NCBI RefSeq assembly: GCF_020405205.1
Contig: NZ_CP084469.1
Coordinates: 2,356,001 to 2,420,000, forward strand
Length of the DNA stretch: 64,000 bases
Direction of reading: 5' to 3'
From: Natrinema salinisoli
GTDB taxonomy: Archaea; Halobacteriota; Halobacteria; Halobacteriales; Natrialbaceae
Shown here: positions 52,118-60,699 of the stretch, piece after piece
Layout of the letters: every line of letters starts with the position of its first letter
Numbering within the stretch: the first letter of the stretch is position 1
The notes under the pieces: generated by a model
Databases searched by the model: none
Seen by the model: only the letters and a program-made list of their open reading frames with translations
Told to the model about the DNA's origin: nothing
Position numbers and translations under genes: made by a program

Positions 52118-53098
52118 TTACTCCGTCGTCGATCGAACTCGATCGGCGTACTCGGTCACGACCGGGTCGTCGGGCCGGAGCGAGTCGGTCCACGCCGCAT
52201 TCGGATCGATATCGCCGTCGAGCAGGGCCGTTTCGGAAAGCGTCTCGCCGAGTCGATACCAGCGGTCCGGATCCTGCGCGCCCCACCCGTGCGTTCGGAC
52301 GTGCAGCGTGAACTGTAACTGGTGTGCGGCGGTTTCGAACTTGAGGCGCTCGATGTCCCTATTGCGCTCGAGCGTCGCGTTTCGGTCGACCAGCACGTCG
52401 ATCGCACGCTCCGGGTCCCGAGTCGCGGCGGCCCAGCCCCGGGCGGTCGCCCGCAGGAAGGATCGAACCGTCTTCGATCGTTCGGCCGCGAATTCGGGAC
52501 CGGTGACGAGCGTCATCCCGTAGATATCCAGATACTCGCCGATCGGGAGTTCGTCGGGCGTCCGATCGCGTTCCCGGCCGATTTCGATCCCGTTGGTGAC
52601 CACGCCGACCGCGGCGTCGACCGTCCCGTCGATCACCTTATGCTGGACGCGGTGGTGCGTATGCGGATCGACGTCGAGAAGGTCGACCTCGTCCCGGATG
52701 CCCGCGTTCTCGAGCAACTGGGCGGTGAGGATTCGCGTTTTCGTCGCGGAGGGCGCGACGGTCCGACCGGCGAGTTGCTCGGGTTCGGAGAGCGGTTCGC
52801 CGAAGACGTCCCGGAGGGTGTAGACGGCCGCCGGCGTCTTCTGGGTCACCGCGGCGACCGCGAGCGGGGCGAACCCCTCGCTCTGTTTTGCCAGCACGGC
52901 GCTCGCACCGGCGAGGGCGATATCCGCGTCGCCGCGGGCGGCGCGTTCGGCCGCGTACGGCGAGCCGTGGCCCTCGACGAACTGGATCTCGAGGCCCTCC
53001 TCGCGGTAGAACCCCTCCTCGCGGGCGAGGAAGTACGGCGACTGGAAGCCGTTCGGCTCCCAGTTGAGCTGGAACGAGACCGGTTCGGGAACGGTCAC
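52118..53098 (-). CDS. NMT1/THI5-like substrate-binding-fold protein C (no signal peptide)
   Basis: A 326-residue protein with the NMT1/THI5 periplasmic-binding fold. It opens SFQLNWEPNGFQSPYFLARE, close to ThiY/Thi5 proteins, and continues with a GDADIALAGASAVL segment. There is no Sec, Tat or lipobox signal, so it should stay in the cytoplasm, unlike normal ABC binding proteins. Its GTG start (53098) overlaps the stop of the upstream gene by 4 bp (GTGA). It is the last gene of a three-gene operon of related folds. Candidate roles: a cytoplasmic enzyme of the Thi5/MqnA/D type, or a sensor. Confidence 0.82.
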   Translation of the reverse strand: MTVPEPVSFQLNWEPNGFQSPYFLAREEGFYREEGLEIQFVEGHGSPYAAERAARGDADIALAGASAVLAKQSEGFAPLAVAAVTQKTPAAVYTLRDVFGEPLSEPEQLAGRTVAPSATKTRILTAQLLENAGIRDEVDLLDVDPHTHHRVQHKVIDGTVDAAVGVVTNGIEIGRERDRTPDELPIGEYLDIYGMTLVTGPEFAAERSKTVRSFLRATARGWAAATRDPERAIDVLVDRNATLERNRDIERLKFETAAHQLQFTLHVRTHGWGAQDPDRWYRLGETLSETALLDGDIDPNAAWTDSLRPDDPVVTEYADRVRSTTE

Positions 53099-54117
53099 GC
53101 CTCCACCTCGAGGTCGGTCCGGAACAGTCCGTCGGGGAGGTCGTCGATGCCGAGCGCGTCCGCGCCCGCGACGGATCCGAGGTGGTCGAACAGGCGCTCC
53201 ATCCCCTCGACGGTGGTCTCGTCCCAGTCCGGAACGACCATCTCGCGCCACCGGTCGCGGACGGCGCGGACGACCGCGGGGTCGCTCTCGTACATGAGTT
53301 GCTCGCCGATCTCATCCCAGAGCTCGTCGTCCCGCTGCAGCCGTTCGACGGCGTCCCGATAGGCACCTTGAAACCCACGGACTGCATCCGGATGCGCGTC
53401 GAGATACGCCTCGCTCGTCAGGAACGTCGAGACGGGGATCGGCCGATCGGCGTCGGCCTCGGTCCCGGCGTCGGCGAGGCGGTCCACGAGCCGCGACATC
53501 CGCAGCACCTCGCGGTAGGGACCGGTCTCGACGATCTCCGGGACGATCTGCCAGAACTGCAGGATCGCGTCGACCTCTCCGTCCTCGAGCAGCCGGGTGA
53601 GTTCGACCTTCGATCCGGCTTCGACCGGCGTGGCGGTTTCGTCGGGGTCGAAGCCGTGAAACTCCCGACAGGCCGCCCGGACGAGGATCCAGTTCTTGTC
53701 GAGGCGTCTGACGACGCCTATTCGGTGCCTGGAGAGATCCTCGAGTCCCTCGATCGGCGAGTCGGTCGGCGCGACCAGCCCGCTGACCGTCTGGCCGCAG
53801 GGGTGGAAGGCCACGATCGGCGCGCCCGCCGCGCGCTCGCGGGCCGTCGAGATGTAATCGATGTCGATCAGATCGGCGTCGCCCTCCTGGAGTTTCGCCT
53901 CGACGGTCTCGCGGCCCTCGTCGAGTTCGTCGGAGACGAGCTGCAGATCGAGGTGGAAGCCGTGGTCGTGGTCGTAGCCGAACCGCTTGATCGTGTACAG
54001 CATATACCGCGGGCTGCCGTTGTGTTCGAATCGTGCACGCAGGACGGGTCGATCGCCCGGGTCGCCCTGGAACTCGTCGATCGCGGCCTGCTGGGAACTG
54101 ATGTCGATGGTTGTCAT
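53095..54117 (-). CDS. substrate-binding-fold protein B (no signal peptide)
   Basis: A 340-residue protein of the same general fold as its neighbours but divergent in sequence. Characteristic parts are GDADLIDIDYISTARER, the domain-crossing RIGVVRRLDKNWILVRAAC and an EGMERLFDHLG C-terminal helix. No signal peptide is present. It starts 43 bp after the stop of protein A and overlaps protein C. Similar cytoplasmic members include 4,5-dihydroxyphthalate-decarboxylase-like proteins and the menaquinone enzymes MqnA/MqnD, which are enzymes built on this fold. Confidence 0.75.
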   Translation of the reverse strand: MTTIDISSQQAAIDEFQGDPGDRPVLRARFEHNGSPRYMLYTIKRFGYDHDHGFHLDLQLVSDELDEGRETVEAKLQEGDADLIDIDYISTARERAAGAPIVAFHPCGQTVSGLVAPTDSPIEGLEDLSRHRIGVVRRLDKNWILVRAACREFHGFDPDETATPVEAGSKVELTRLLEDGEVDAILQFWQIVPEIVETGPYREVLRMSRLVDRLADAGTEADADRPIPVSTFLTSEAYLDAHPDAVRGFQGAYRDAVERLQRDDELWDEIGEQLMYESDPAVVRAVRDRWREMVVPDWDETTVEGMERLFDHLGSVAGADALGIDDLPDGLFRTDLEVEA

Positions 54118-54160
54118 GGCTGGAGTCTGGTGGGATGCGTGCTGGCGTCTCGAAACGCAG

Positions 54161-55054
54161 TTACAGCGGCGCGACGATGTCGTCGATCGCCGCGCTCTCG
54201 TCGATCAACCCGCGGGACTGCATCCAGTCGAGGTGGTCGTCGAGTTCCTCGCGGTCGACGGGGTCGGGAACCTCGTACCGCGGCACGGTGAGCTCCTGGC
54301 GGACCGCGTCGACGTCGACGTCGTCGAACAGCTCGGGTGCGACCGCCGCATCGGCTTCGAGCAGTTCCAGATACGTGCCGCGGAACGCGTCGGGCTCGGC
54401 GTTGATCTCGTCGACCGCGCGGCCGTAGGCGCGGAGGAACGCCTCGAGTACGTCCCGATCGACGTCGTCGCTGCCGACGATTCCCATGTGGTTGTCGTAC
54501 TCGAGGAGTCGCCGGAAGCCGAGGTGGTCGGCGAGGGTGCTGTGGGGATCGATGAGCGTTACCGCATCGACGCGGCCCTCGGAGAGCGCCTGCAGTCTGT
54601 CCGTCGGCATTCCGCAGCCGACGAGGTCGATCTCCGCCGGGGAGACGTAGTCCTCGAGGGCTTTGCGCGCGGTGTACTCCTGACCGGTCCGGCGGTTGAC
54701 GCCGACCGGTACGTCGGCGAGGTCGGTCGGCGTCTCGATGTCGGTGTCGGGGCGCGTGAACACCGTGTAGGGAAGGCTGGCGAAGGTCCCGTTCGCGACG
54801 ACCCGGCCGTCGCCCATAGTCCACGTCCGGCGGATGCTCTCCCACTTGCAGATGGGGTAGAGATCCACGTCGTACTCGCCCGTCAGCGTCTCCTCCGCGG
54901 GAATGTACTTGACGGACACGTCCCGTCTGTCTCGTTCGACCAGGTCGACCGCGAGCCCCTCTTCGCGGAAGTAGCCTCGTTCGATCGCTACCTTCTGTGG
55001 TAACACGAACGAGAACGGGAGGTGAAACACCCTGACAGCACGGTCTGCTAGCAT
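54161..55054 (-). CDS. substrate-binding-fold protein A (no signal peptide)
   Basis: A 297-residue protein with the NMT1-like fold. The N-terminus LADRAVRVFHLPFSFVLPQK enters directly into the first strand, so no export signal is present. Later segments are DVPVGVNRRTGQEYTARKAL and GRVDAVTLIDPHSTLADHL. A TTTTAA box centred 27 bp before the ATG at 55054 predicts a leaderless transcript and supports this start over an upstream GTG. It is the first gene of the operon and faces the cupin gene. Confidence 0.78.
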   Translation of the reverse strand: MLADRAVRVFHLPFSFVLPQKVAIERGYFREEGLAVDLVERDRRDVSVKYIPAEETLTGEYDVDLYPICKWESIRRTWTMGDGRVVANGTFASLPYTVFTRPDTDIETPTDLADVPVGVNRRTGQEYTARKALEDYVSPAEIDLVGCGMPTDRLQALSEGRVDAVTLIDPHSTLADHLGFRRLLEYDNHMGIVGSDDVDRDVLEAFLRAYGRAVDEINAEPDAFRGTYLELLEADAAVAPELFDDVDVDAVRQELTVPRYEVPDPVDREELDDHLDWMQSRGLIDESAAIDDIVAPL

Positions 55055-55137
55055 AGGACACGCCACACCGTTGAGATGCTTAAAACGTTTTCACGATACG
55101 TTTATTTGTGATTCCGTTGAGAGTGACCCCCGTTCCC
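55055..55137. promoter_or_regulatory. divergent promoter region with AAAACGTTTT palindrome
   Basis: This 83-bp spacer drives the three-gene operon to the left and the cupin gene to the right. A perfect 10-bp palindrome AAAACGTTTT (55082-55091) overlaps the leftward TATA-like box (TTTTAA on the minus strand, 55079-55084). TTTATT near 55101-55106 is a candidate box for the cupin gene. A regulator bound at the palindrome could control both sides. Confidence 0.55.
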
Positions 55138-55500
55138 ATGGAACAGCTATCGACAGCCCGCGCGGAGTTCGAGGAGGTCGCCGACGGGGTCCACCTCGCG
55201 CCCCTTCCAGCGGGGGAACGGGCGGGGATGATCTACTGGCGGATCGAACCGGGGGCGACGTTGCCGTCACATTCCCATTCGAACGAGCAGATCGGCTTCG
55301 TCACCGACGGCGAACTCGTCGCGATCGTCGAGGGCGAGGAGTACACGCTCGCGGCCGGCGACGCCTACATGTTCTCGAGTAACGAGCAACACGGTGCGGA
55401 AAACCGGAGTACTGACGACGCGGTCGGCATCGGCGTCCTCGCACCGCCGCGAGAAGAGCCCGACTGGCGACGGACGGCGTCGGCGGTCGATCAGGGGTGA
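55138..55500 (+). CDS. cupin-domain protein
   Basis: A 120-residue single-domain cupin. Motif 1 is PSHSHSNEQIGFVTDGELVA, with the His-x-His-x4-Glu type metal set. Motif 2 is AGDAYMFSSNEQHGAENRS, with the later His. It probably binds a metal and a small ligand, as an enzyme or sensor. The ATG at 55138 fits the fold start. It is transcribed away from the three-protein operon and shares its control region. Confidence 0.85.
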   Translation: MEQLSTARAEFEEVADGVHLAPLPAGERAGMIYWRIEPGATLPSHSHSNEQIGFVTDGELVAIVEGEEYTLAAGDAYMFSSNEQHGAENRSTDDAVGIGVLAPPREEPDWRRTASAVDQG

Positions 55501-55544
55501 GAGCCCCGCGGGAACCACCGCCCGCCGGAGAGGGCCACGATCAG

Positions 55545-55550
55545 TATATT
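55545..55550 (+). promoter_or_regulatory. TATA-like box of the VOC gene
   Basis: TATATT is centred about 28 bp before the ATG at 55576. This is consistent with a leaderless transcript and with a promoter separate from that of the cupin gene. Confidence 0.5.
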
Positions 55551-55575
55551 GAACATCCGCGTGGTATCGAGACGT

Positions 55576-56061
55576 ATGGACGCCGTCGACCACATCAACG
55601 TCGATGTCGACAGCCTCGAGCCGTGTTACGAATTTTACCGGGAGACCCTCGAACTCGATCTGGTCAGACCGCCCGCGGATTTCGAGGGGGACCACGCGAT
55701 GTTTCGAGCCGGCGAGACCGTCGTGACGCTGGCCGAAACGGGTCGCGCCGAGAACTGGGACGAGCGAGGGCTCGACCACCCCCTCGACAAGGCCCATCTC
55801 GCGTTCGAGACCGACCGCCAGACCTACGACTCACTGATCGACGCCCTCGAGGGACAGTTTCCGAACCAGGGGCCCTACGACTGGGGCGAGTTCGAGGGGT
55901 TCTACGTCCTCGATCCCGACGGAAATCTCCTCGAGATCGTCACCTACGAGGCCCCCGAGGGCGACCGAACGCGATCGCTGCTCGCGCACGACGTCGTCGA
56001 GGAGGCGGACTCGAGCGGTGTCGACGATCCAGATAGAGCGAACGCAGCCGGTGAGCGCTGA
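55576..56061 (+). CDS. VOC (glyoxalase/dioxygenase-like) protein
   Basis: A 161-residue vicinal-oxygen-chelate domain protein. The first metal ligand is in AVDHINVDVDSLEPCYEFY. The second half carries HLAFETDRQTYDSLI and the C-terminal GFYVLDPDGNLLEIVTYE with the Glu ligand. It could be a lactoylglutathione-lyase-like or a dioxygenase-type enzyme; the substrate is not readable. It follows the cupin gene on the same strand with its own promoter. Confidence 0.85.
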   Translation: MDAVDHINVDVDSLEPCYEFYRETLELDLVRPPADFEGDHAMFRAGETVVTLAETGRAENWDERGLDHPLDKAHLAFETDRQTYDSLIDALEGQFPNQGPYDWGEFEGFYVLDPDGNLLEIVTYEAPEGDRTRSLLAHDVVEEADSSGVDDPDRANAAGER

Positions 56062-56152
56062 GCCGGCGGCCCGCTGGACTCGCGAACGACCGTTCACGTG
56101 CGATCCGCCGGAAAACGGCCGTCGTACCGGTATCTTCGGATCGGTGTTTCCG

Positions 56153-56716
56153 TCACTGCCCCTCCAGCAGCGGTTTCCGATCGATCTGAGAGCTACGGAC
56201 GGGCTCGTCGAGGGCCCGCGTTTCGACAGTCGCGAGCCACTCGTCGACGGTATACGTATGCTCGTCGTCCGTATACGATAGTTCCGTACACGGAACGACG
56301 CCGCGAAGGATCTCGGCGTCGGCGTCCTCCTCGTAGAGCGCCAGCGCCACGAGCGGCACTCGCACCCGCTCGCGCGCCTCGGCGTCGACGCCGAGCGGTG
56401 ACGGCGGGATCGTCCGCCGACGGAACCCGGGCTCGAGCGAATAGCCGTGTCGGTCGGCCCACCGTTCGAACTCGGCGACGAGTTCGTCGCACGTCGGTTC
56501 CGTCTCCGCCGCGATGGAACGCTTCGATGGCCATCGGGAGACGTCCACCTCGTCGACGCAGCCACATTCCCGGAGCGTTCGGAGGCGTTCGACGAGCGTC
56601 GTGATCTGTTCGGAGACGCCGGTCGGGATAGCCGATCGCACGTAGCAGTCGATGTGAACGTGCCCCCGGGAATCGGAATCGACGAGCAGCGACACGCCGG
56701 GTTCACGTGCAGACAT
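56153..56716 (-). CDS. haloarchaeal HTH-associated protein
   Basis: A 187-residue acidic protein of a type annotated in haloarchaea as 'HTH domain-containing' but without a clear function. The recognisable parts are EQITTLVERLRTLRECGCVDEVDVSRWPSKR and a second half with FERWADRHGYSLEPGFRRR and VPLVALALYEEDAD. The ATG at 56716 is chosen; it overlaps the 3' end of the small wHTH gene upstream by 14 bp, so the two are co-expressed. It is probably the regulator's partner or effector. Confidence 0.65.
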   Translation of the reverse strand: MSAREPGVSLLVDSDSRGHVHIDCYVRSAIPTGVSEQITTLVERLRTLRECGCVDEVDVSRWPSKRSIAAETEPTCDELVAEFERWADRHGYSLEPGFRRRTIPPSPLGVDAEARERVRVPLVALALYEEDADAEILRGVVPCTELSYTDDEHTYTVDEWLATVETRALDEPVRSSQIDRKPLLEGQ

Positions 56717-56921
56717 AGCCTCCCTCCGTGCGCTCGACGAGGTCCGTCGCCGCGAGGGATTCGAGAACGGCAAAGAGCGTGAGTTTGGATAGTCCGAGCG
56801 TCCGCTGTAGATCGGTCACCCTCGCGTCGCCGCCGGCGAGAAGGGACGGATACACGAGTTTCGCCTGTGAGGTTGCGAGTTCGTCCGGAACGGATAGCCG
56901 TTGGTCGCTCGTAAACATCAT
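56703..56921 (-). CDS. small winged-helix regulator
   Basis: A 72-residue protein with a single winged helix: TSQAKLVYPSLLAGGDARVT, then LQRTLGLSKLTLFAVLESLAA for the recognition helix and a short wing ending GGYVC. It belongs to the TrmB/MarR-like broad group. Start may be the ATG at 56921 or the next codon. It forms an overlapping pair with the gene at 56153-56716. Confidence 0.65.
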   Translation of the reverse strand: MMFTSDQRLSVPDELATSQAKLVYPSLLAGGDARVTDLQRTLGLSKLTLFAVLESLAATDLVERTEGGYVCT

Positions 56922-57117
56922 AGAAGCCGGCCACAGGTGAGCATATAAATATGGAGGGGAGCGTGTTATCAATCCACACCCTTCGGTCGCGGTGTGGTCG
57001 ATACGCAGAAGTCCATCGACGCGGGCAACCGAAAGCGTCCACTCGAGGCGGCCCGGAGACGCCGCTATCGTCGGTCGTGACGTCGGTTGAAAGCCTTTGA
57101 ACCGACCGATTTCGGTC

Positions 57118-57399
57118 TCAGGCGTTGCGTTCGGACTCGATCAGTTCCGCCATTTCGATATCCTTGTCGGTGACGCCGCCGTCCTCGTGGGAGGTCAGCC
57201 GGATCTCGACGCCGGAGTATCGGATGATGATCTCGGGGTGATGGAACTGCGCCTCGGCGATTTCGCCGACCATCTGTGCGAAGTTGACGCCGCGAAGGTA
57301 GTCGTCGAACTCGTACACTCGCACGATCTCGTCGTCGTCCTGTTCCCAGTTGTCAGGGAGATGTTCGTCGATCTCCGCGTCGGAAAGTCGGTCAGCCAT
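57118..57399 (-). CDS. pterin-4a-carbinolamine dehydratase
   Basis: A 93-residue PCD/DCoH family protein with the active-site motif FHHPEIIIRYSGVEIRLTSH, then GGVTDKDIEMA. It regenerates quinonoid dihydropterin after pterin-dependent hydroxylation, or supports pterin (for example molybdopterin-related) metabolism. The ATG at 57399 gives the family's standard N-terminus. It is transcribed alone. Confidence 0.92.
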   Translation of the reverse strand: MADRLSDAEIDEHLPDNWEQDDDEIVRVYEFDDYLRGVNFAQMVGEIAEAQFHHPEIIIRYSGVEIRLTSHEDGGVTDKDIEMAELIESERNA

Positions 57400-57490
57400 G
57401 TGGGGGCGAACGCAATCCAATCAAATAACCATTGTGCCGCGTTCCCGTCCTATCACGGCACTCAGTGATCGCTCGGACGGCAATCCGCGG

Positions 57491-58150
57491 TCACTCGAGT
57501 CGCGATCGCTCCCCCGCGGGCTGGAGTTCGGCATCCACCAACGTCTCGTAGGCCCGTCGAAACCGCTCCGAGAGCGCCTGATGGGAGATCCCCAGTTCCT
57601 CGGCCAGTTCCTCCATCGAAACGCCGCGGGGGATTTCGAAGTAGCCGTACTCGAGGGCCGCCTCGAGGGCTTCCTGCTGTTCGGGCGTCAAGCGCGTCTC
57701 GTGGTCGTCGACGTCGGTCACGTCGGTCACGCGCCGGAGGTCGGCGTTGATCCCCCGATCGACCAGCCGATCGTACGCGTCACACAACGCATCGCGGTCG
57801 CGGTAGCGAACCGTCACCTGCCACCAGCCGTCGCTCGCCCGCGCTTCGAGTAGCGAGCCGCCGTTCGCGAGCAGGTCGTCCCAGAGGCGGGTCGTGCCCG
57901 TCCCCTCGGTGAAGGTGACGTCGTACAACAGCCGCGATCCCGTTTCGACGAGGAGTTCCGCCTCTTCGACCGAGGGGTCCGCCTCGAAGGCAGCAGTGGC
58001 TGTCTCGCAATCGACGCCGGAAACCCACAGGGAGGGACGCGTCTTCGATACCGAGGACTCGAGTTCGAACGTTGCCTCCGGCGCGCGCTCGAACGTGGAC
58101 GCCAGCACGGAGTCGGCCGCCGGAAGCCGGAGATCGGCTATCGTCGACAT
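57491..58150 (-). CDS. HTH_10 (bat-type) transcription regulator
   Basis: A 219-residue regulator with an N-terminal bat-like sensor domain (about 1-150) and a C-terminal HTH_10: LTPEQQEALEAALEYGYFEIP, then ELAEELGISHQALSERFRRAY. It lacks PAS/GAF domains, unlike the larger paralogue at 28091. Two neighbouring Cys (DCET and DALCDAY) may be redox sensors. Targets are unknown. Confidence 0.88.
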   Translation of the reverse strand: MSTIADLRLPAADSVLASTFERAPEATFELESSVSKTRPSLWVSGVDCETATAAFEADPSVEEAELLVETGSRLLYDVTFTEGTGTTRLWDDLLANGGSLLEARASDGWWQVTVRYRDRDALCDAYDRLVDRGINADLRRVTDVTDVDDHETRLTPEQQEALEAALEYGYFEIPRGVSMEELAEELGISHQALSERFRRAYETLVDAELQPAGERSRLE

Positions 58151-58318
58151 CGGGCTTCGTACACCATCGACGCGTAAAAACCGCTATTGCGACGGACCTG
58201 ACTGTCGGGATCGGTGATACCGATCACCGGGCTCGAGCGCCGAGCCGTCGATCGGACCGGTCGACGACCGGAACTGGCCGGCCACACCGTCAAGGGCGAC
58301 ACTCACCGAGCACGCAGT

Positions 58319-58726
58319 ATGAACTCGCGTATCGACGCCGAGACCGACTTCGAGGAACTGACCGCTCGCATCCGCACGCAGTCACAGCAAGCGCCGGGGT
58401 CGGACACGGAACGGGTGACGATCCGATCGCTCGAGCGCGTCTCCTCGGACGCGCTCGCGACCCTGCTCGAGGCCGCCGAGAGCGAACACCTCGAACCGGG
58501 GGAACTCGTTTTCATCCTCTCGCGGGCCAACGCCGAACGCCTCGTCGAGCGGGAGTTCGACATCGACGACGTCGACGACCTCGAGGAGGTCCTGGGTCGG
58601 CGGGTTCGGGTCGAAAACGAGATGCCCGACGATACGGTCCTCCTGTTGCATCCCGACGCCGTCGAGGGGGAGGAGCTGGTCGAACCCGAAGCGATCGCCT
58701 GCGGAATCGTCGGGACGGACGACTGA
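58319..58726 (+). CDS. hypothetical acidic protein
   Basis: A 135-residue soluble protein with a helical first half (DALATLLEAAESEHLEPGEL) and an alpha/beta second half (RRVRVENEMPDDTVLLLHPD). I do not recognise the family, though the codon pattern is that of a real gene. The ATG at 58319 is chosen; the upstream open frame looks non-coding. It precedes the DUF389 gene by 63 bp on the same strand and may be co-transcribed. Confidence 0.6.
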   Translation: MNSRIDAETDFEELTARIRTQSQQAPGSDTERVTIRSLERVSSDALATLLEAAESEHLEPGELVFILSRANAERLVEREFDIDDVDDLEEVLGRRVRVENEMPDDTVLLLHPDAVEGEELVEPEAIACGIVGTDD

Positions 58727-58789
58727 GCGGGACTGAAACCCGTCCACTGCCGACCCGACTACTATCCGCGACTCGAGTGTGGCCACAGT

Positions 58790-60130
58790 ATGCGCTATCT
58801 GGAGATTACGGTGCCGGAGGGGAAGCGGCGGGCCGTTCTCGATATCCTCGAGTCGGAAGAGATTGAGTACGTCGTCAGCGACGAAACCAGCGGCAGGGGG
58901 TACGCCGCAGTCGTCCGGTTCCCGGTTCCGACTCGGGCCGTCGAACCGCTCCTCGACCGCCTGAAGCGGGCCGGAATCAGTGAGGAAGCCAGCGTCGTCG
59001 TGATCAACGCCGAAACTGTCATTTCGGGGGGATTCACGAGGCTTCGAGACCGCTACAGCCGCGGCGGCCAGCTGGGTGCTCGCACGTCGCGACAGGTGTT
59101 GCGGACGAAAGCGGACGAACTCACGCCTCCGTTTACGATCTACGCGATCATGTTGCTCATCAGCGCCGTCGTCGCCACCGCCGGGTTGCTGGCCGACTCG
59201 CCGGCGGTCGTGATCGGGGCGATGGTCATCGCGCCGCTTCTGGGCCCCGCGCTCGCGGCCAACGTCGGTATCGTAACTGGAGACAATCGACTCAAGCGGA
59301 CCGGCTTCACCTATCAGGTCATCGGCGTGGCGATAGTCGTCGTCGCCTCCATCGCCCTCGCCACGCTGGCTCGACTGGCCGGCCTCGAGCCCGCGGGGGT
59401 TGACATCGTCGTCGCCACCGAACTCGAGGAGCGGGTCGCGCCGAACCTGTTCTCGCTCGCGGTCGCCCTCGGTGCCGGAATCGCCGGCATCCTGAGCCTC
59501 ACGCGAGGGTTTTCCGAGGCCATCGTCGGCGTCATGATCGCCGCGGCGCTCATCCCGCCCTCGGCCGCGGTCGGGATCACGGTCGCCTGGGGGATGTCCG
59601 GTGCGGCGATCGGGGCCGCCGTCCTCGTGATCGTGAACCTCCTGTCGATCAACCTCGCCGCGCTGGCGACGCTGTGGATCGCCGGCTACCGGCCGCAGGG
59701 ACTGTTCGAGGTGTCGCCCACCCGGACGCCGACGTACACCTACGCGGCGATCTTCGGAGTCGGGTTGTTGGTGCTCGCCGCGCCGCTCGCCGGCGTTACG
59801 CTGCTGGACTTCCACACCACCGAACTCCAGTCGGCGGCCGAGGACGAGGTCGACGCGGTGCTCGCCCGACAGCAGTACGAGGGCCTCGAGAGCGAAGAAG
59901 TAGCGGTCGAACTCGACGGCGAGTACCCGATCCAGTCGGTCGAGCGGGTCGTCGTCACGGTTTCAAGCCGCGAACCCGGCCCGGTACCGGGACTCGCCGA
60001 CCGACTGTACGAGGAGATCAGCCCGCACACCGACGAGGGAGTCGTCGTCGAGGTTCAGTACGTCGTCGCCCAAGAGCGAGGGAGCGACGGAAACCAGCAG
60101 GCGACCGTTCGATCCGCGAATGGGCCGTGA
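58790..60130 (+). CDS. DUF389 (TIGR00341) membrane protein
   Basis: A 446-residue protein. A small ACT-like N-terminal domain (about 1-80) begins MRYLEITVPEGKRRAVLDIL. Then comes a membrane domain of about eight helices with the DUF389 signatures AVVIGAMVIAPLLGPALAAN and ALIPPSAAVGITVAWG. The last 120 residues are soluble. Members are found in many archaea and cyanobacteria; the function is unproven, and a transport role is often suggested. It is convergent with the small membrane gene at 60141. Confidence 0.88.
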   Translation: MRYLEITVPEGKRRAVLDILESEEIEYVVSDETSGRGYAAVVRFPVPTRAVEPLLDRLKRAGISEEASVVVINAETVISGGFTRLRDRYSRGGQLGARTSRQVLRTKADELTPPFTIYAIMLLISAVVATAGLLADSPAVVIGAMVIAPLLGPALAANVGIVTGDNRLKRTGFTYQVIGVAIVVVASIALATLARLAGLEPAGVDIVVATELEERVAPNLFSLAVALGAGIAGILSLTRGFSEAIVGVMIAAALIPPSAAVGITVAWGMSGAAIGAAVLVIVNLLSINLAALATLWIAGYRPQGLFEVSPTRTPTYTYAAIFGVGLLVLAAPLAGVTLLDFHTTELQSAAEDEVDAVLARQQYEGLESEEVAVELDGEYPIQSVERVVVTVSSREPGPVPGLADRLYEEISPHTDEGVVVEVQYVVAQERGSDGNQQATVRSANGP

Positions 60131-60140
60131 GGTCCGGTCG

Positions 60141-60326
60141 TTAGCGCAGTGCCGCTTCGAGGCCGGCACCGATCGCAACGCCGATCGGGAGCCACAGCGC
60201 GAGATTTTCCGTTGCAACGCCGAGGAGGACGCCCACTGAGATCCCGATGGCGACGCCACTGCCGATAGGAGAGTCGTCGACGTCGTTCTCACCCGGGGCA
60301 GTCGGATCGTTCTCGCGTTCGACCAT
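60141..60326 (-). CDS. small glycine-rich membrane protein
   Basis: A 61-residue protein with an acidic N-terminus and two hydrophobic glycine-rich segments (SGVAIGISVGVLLGVA and LWLPIGVAIGAGLEAAL), reminiscent of glycine-zipper peptides. No function can be assigned. It faces the DUF389 gene tail to tail with a 10-bp gap. Confidence 0.55.
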   Translation of the reverse strand: MVERENDPTAPGENDVDDSPIGSGVAIGISVGVLLGVATENLALWLPIGVAIGAGLEAALR

Positions 60327-60402
60327 GGGTAGCCGAGAGTAGCTGCTGCGAGCTGCCGATTGGAGGAACCAAGCGGATGCGAGTCGTCTCGCCTCGAGGA
60401 CC

Positions 60403-60609
60403 CTACCGTTGGAGGCCGAACGAGACGTGAATCGTCGTCGTGTACGATTCGATCTGACCGTCCTCGACGTCCGCCGTCTGGGATTCGATCTTGATTCCCG
60501 TGATCTCCTCGAGCGTCTCGTCGGCGTCCTCGAGCGCGCTCTGTGCGGCGTCTTCCCAGGATTCGGTCGAGTTACCGACCAGCTTGATGACTTTGGCGGT
60601 TTCGCTCAT
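60403..60609 (-). CDS. dodecin (flavin-binding protein)
   Basis: A 68-residue dodecin. The sequence VIKLVGNSTESWEDAAQSAL, then the Asp/Glu-rich helix and the beta strand IESQTADVEDGQIESYTTTI, fit the family; the Trp (ESWED) stacks on the flavin. Dodecins form dodecameric shells that store riboflavin or lumichrome and protect the cell from photo-damage. The ATG at 60609 gives the standard length. It is transcribed alone. Confidence 0.92.
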   Translation of the reverse strand: MSETAKVIKLVGNSTESWEDAAQSALEDADETLEEITGIKIESQTADVEDGQIESYTTTIHVSFGLQR

Positions 60610-60699
60610 GATACGCGCCAACGGACACCGACGAAGTGCATAGTCCTTGGCCGGGGGTATGCTTGCTCGACGGCCTCGTTTCCCGTCCGCTGTCGCGAG

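Noticed and set aside
58382-59815. Minus-strand frame opposite the DUF389 gene
   Set aside because: The opposite strand has clear membrane helices and the DUF389 signature; the minus translation is charged and featureless.
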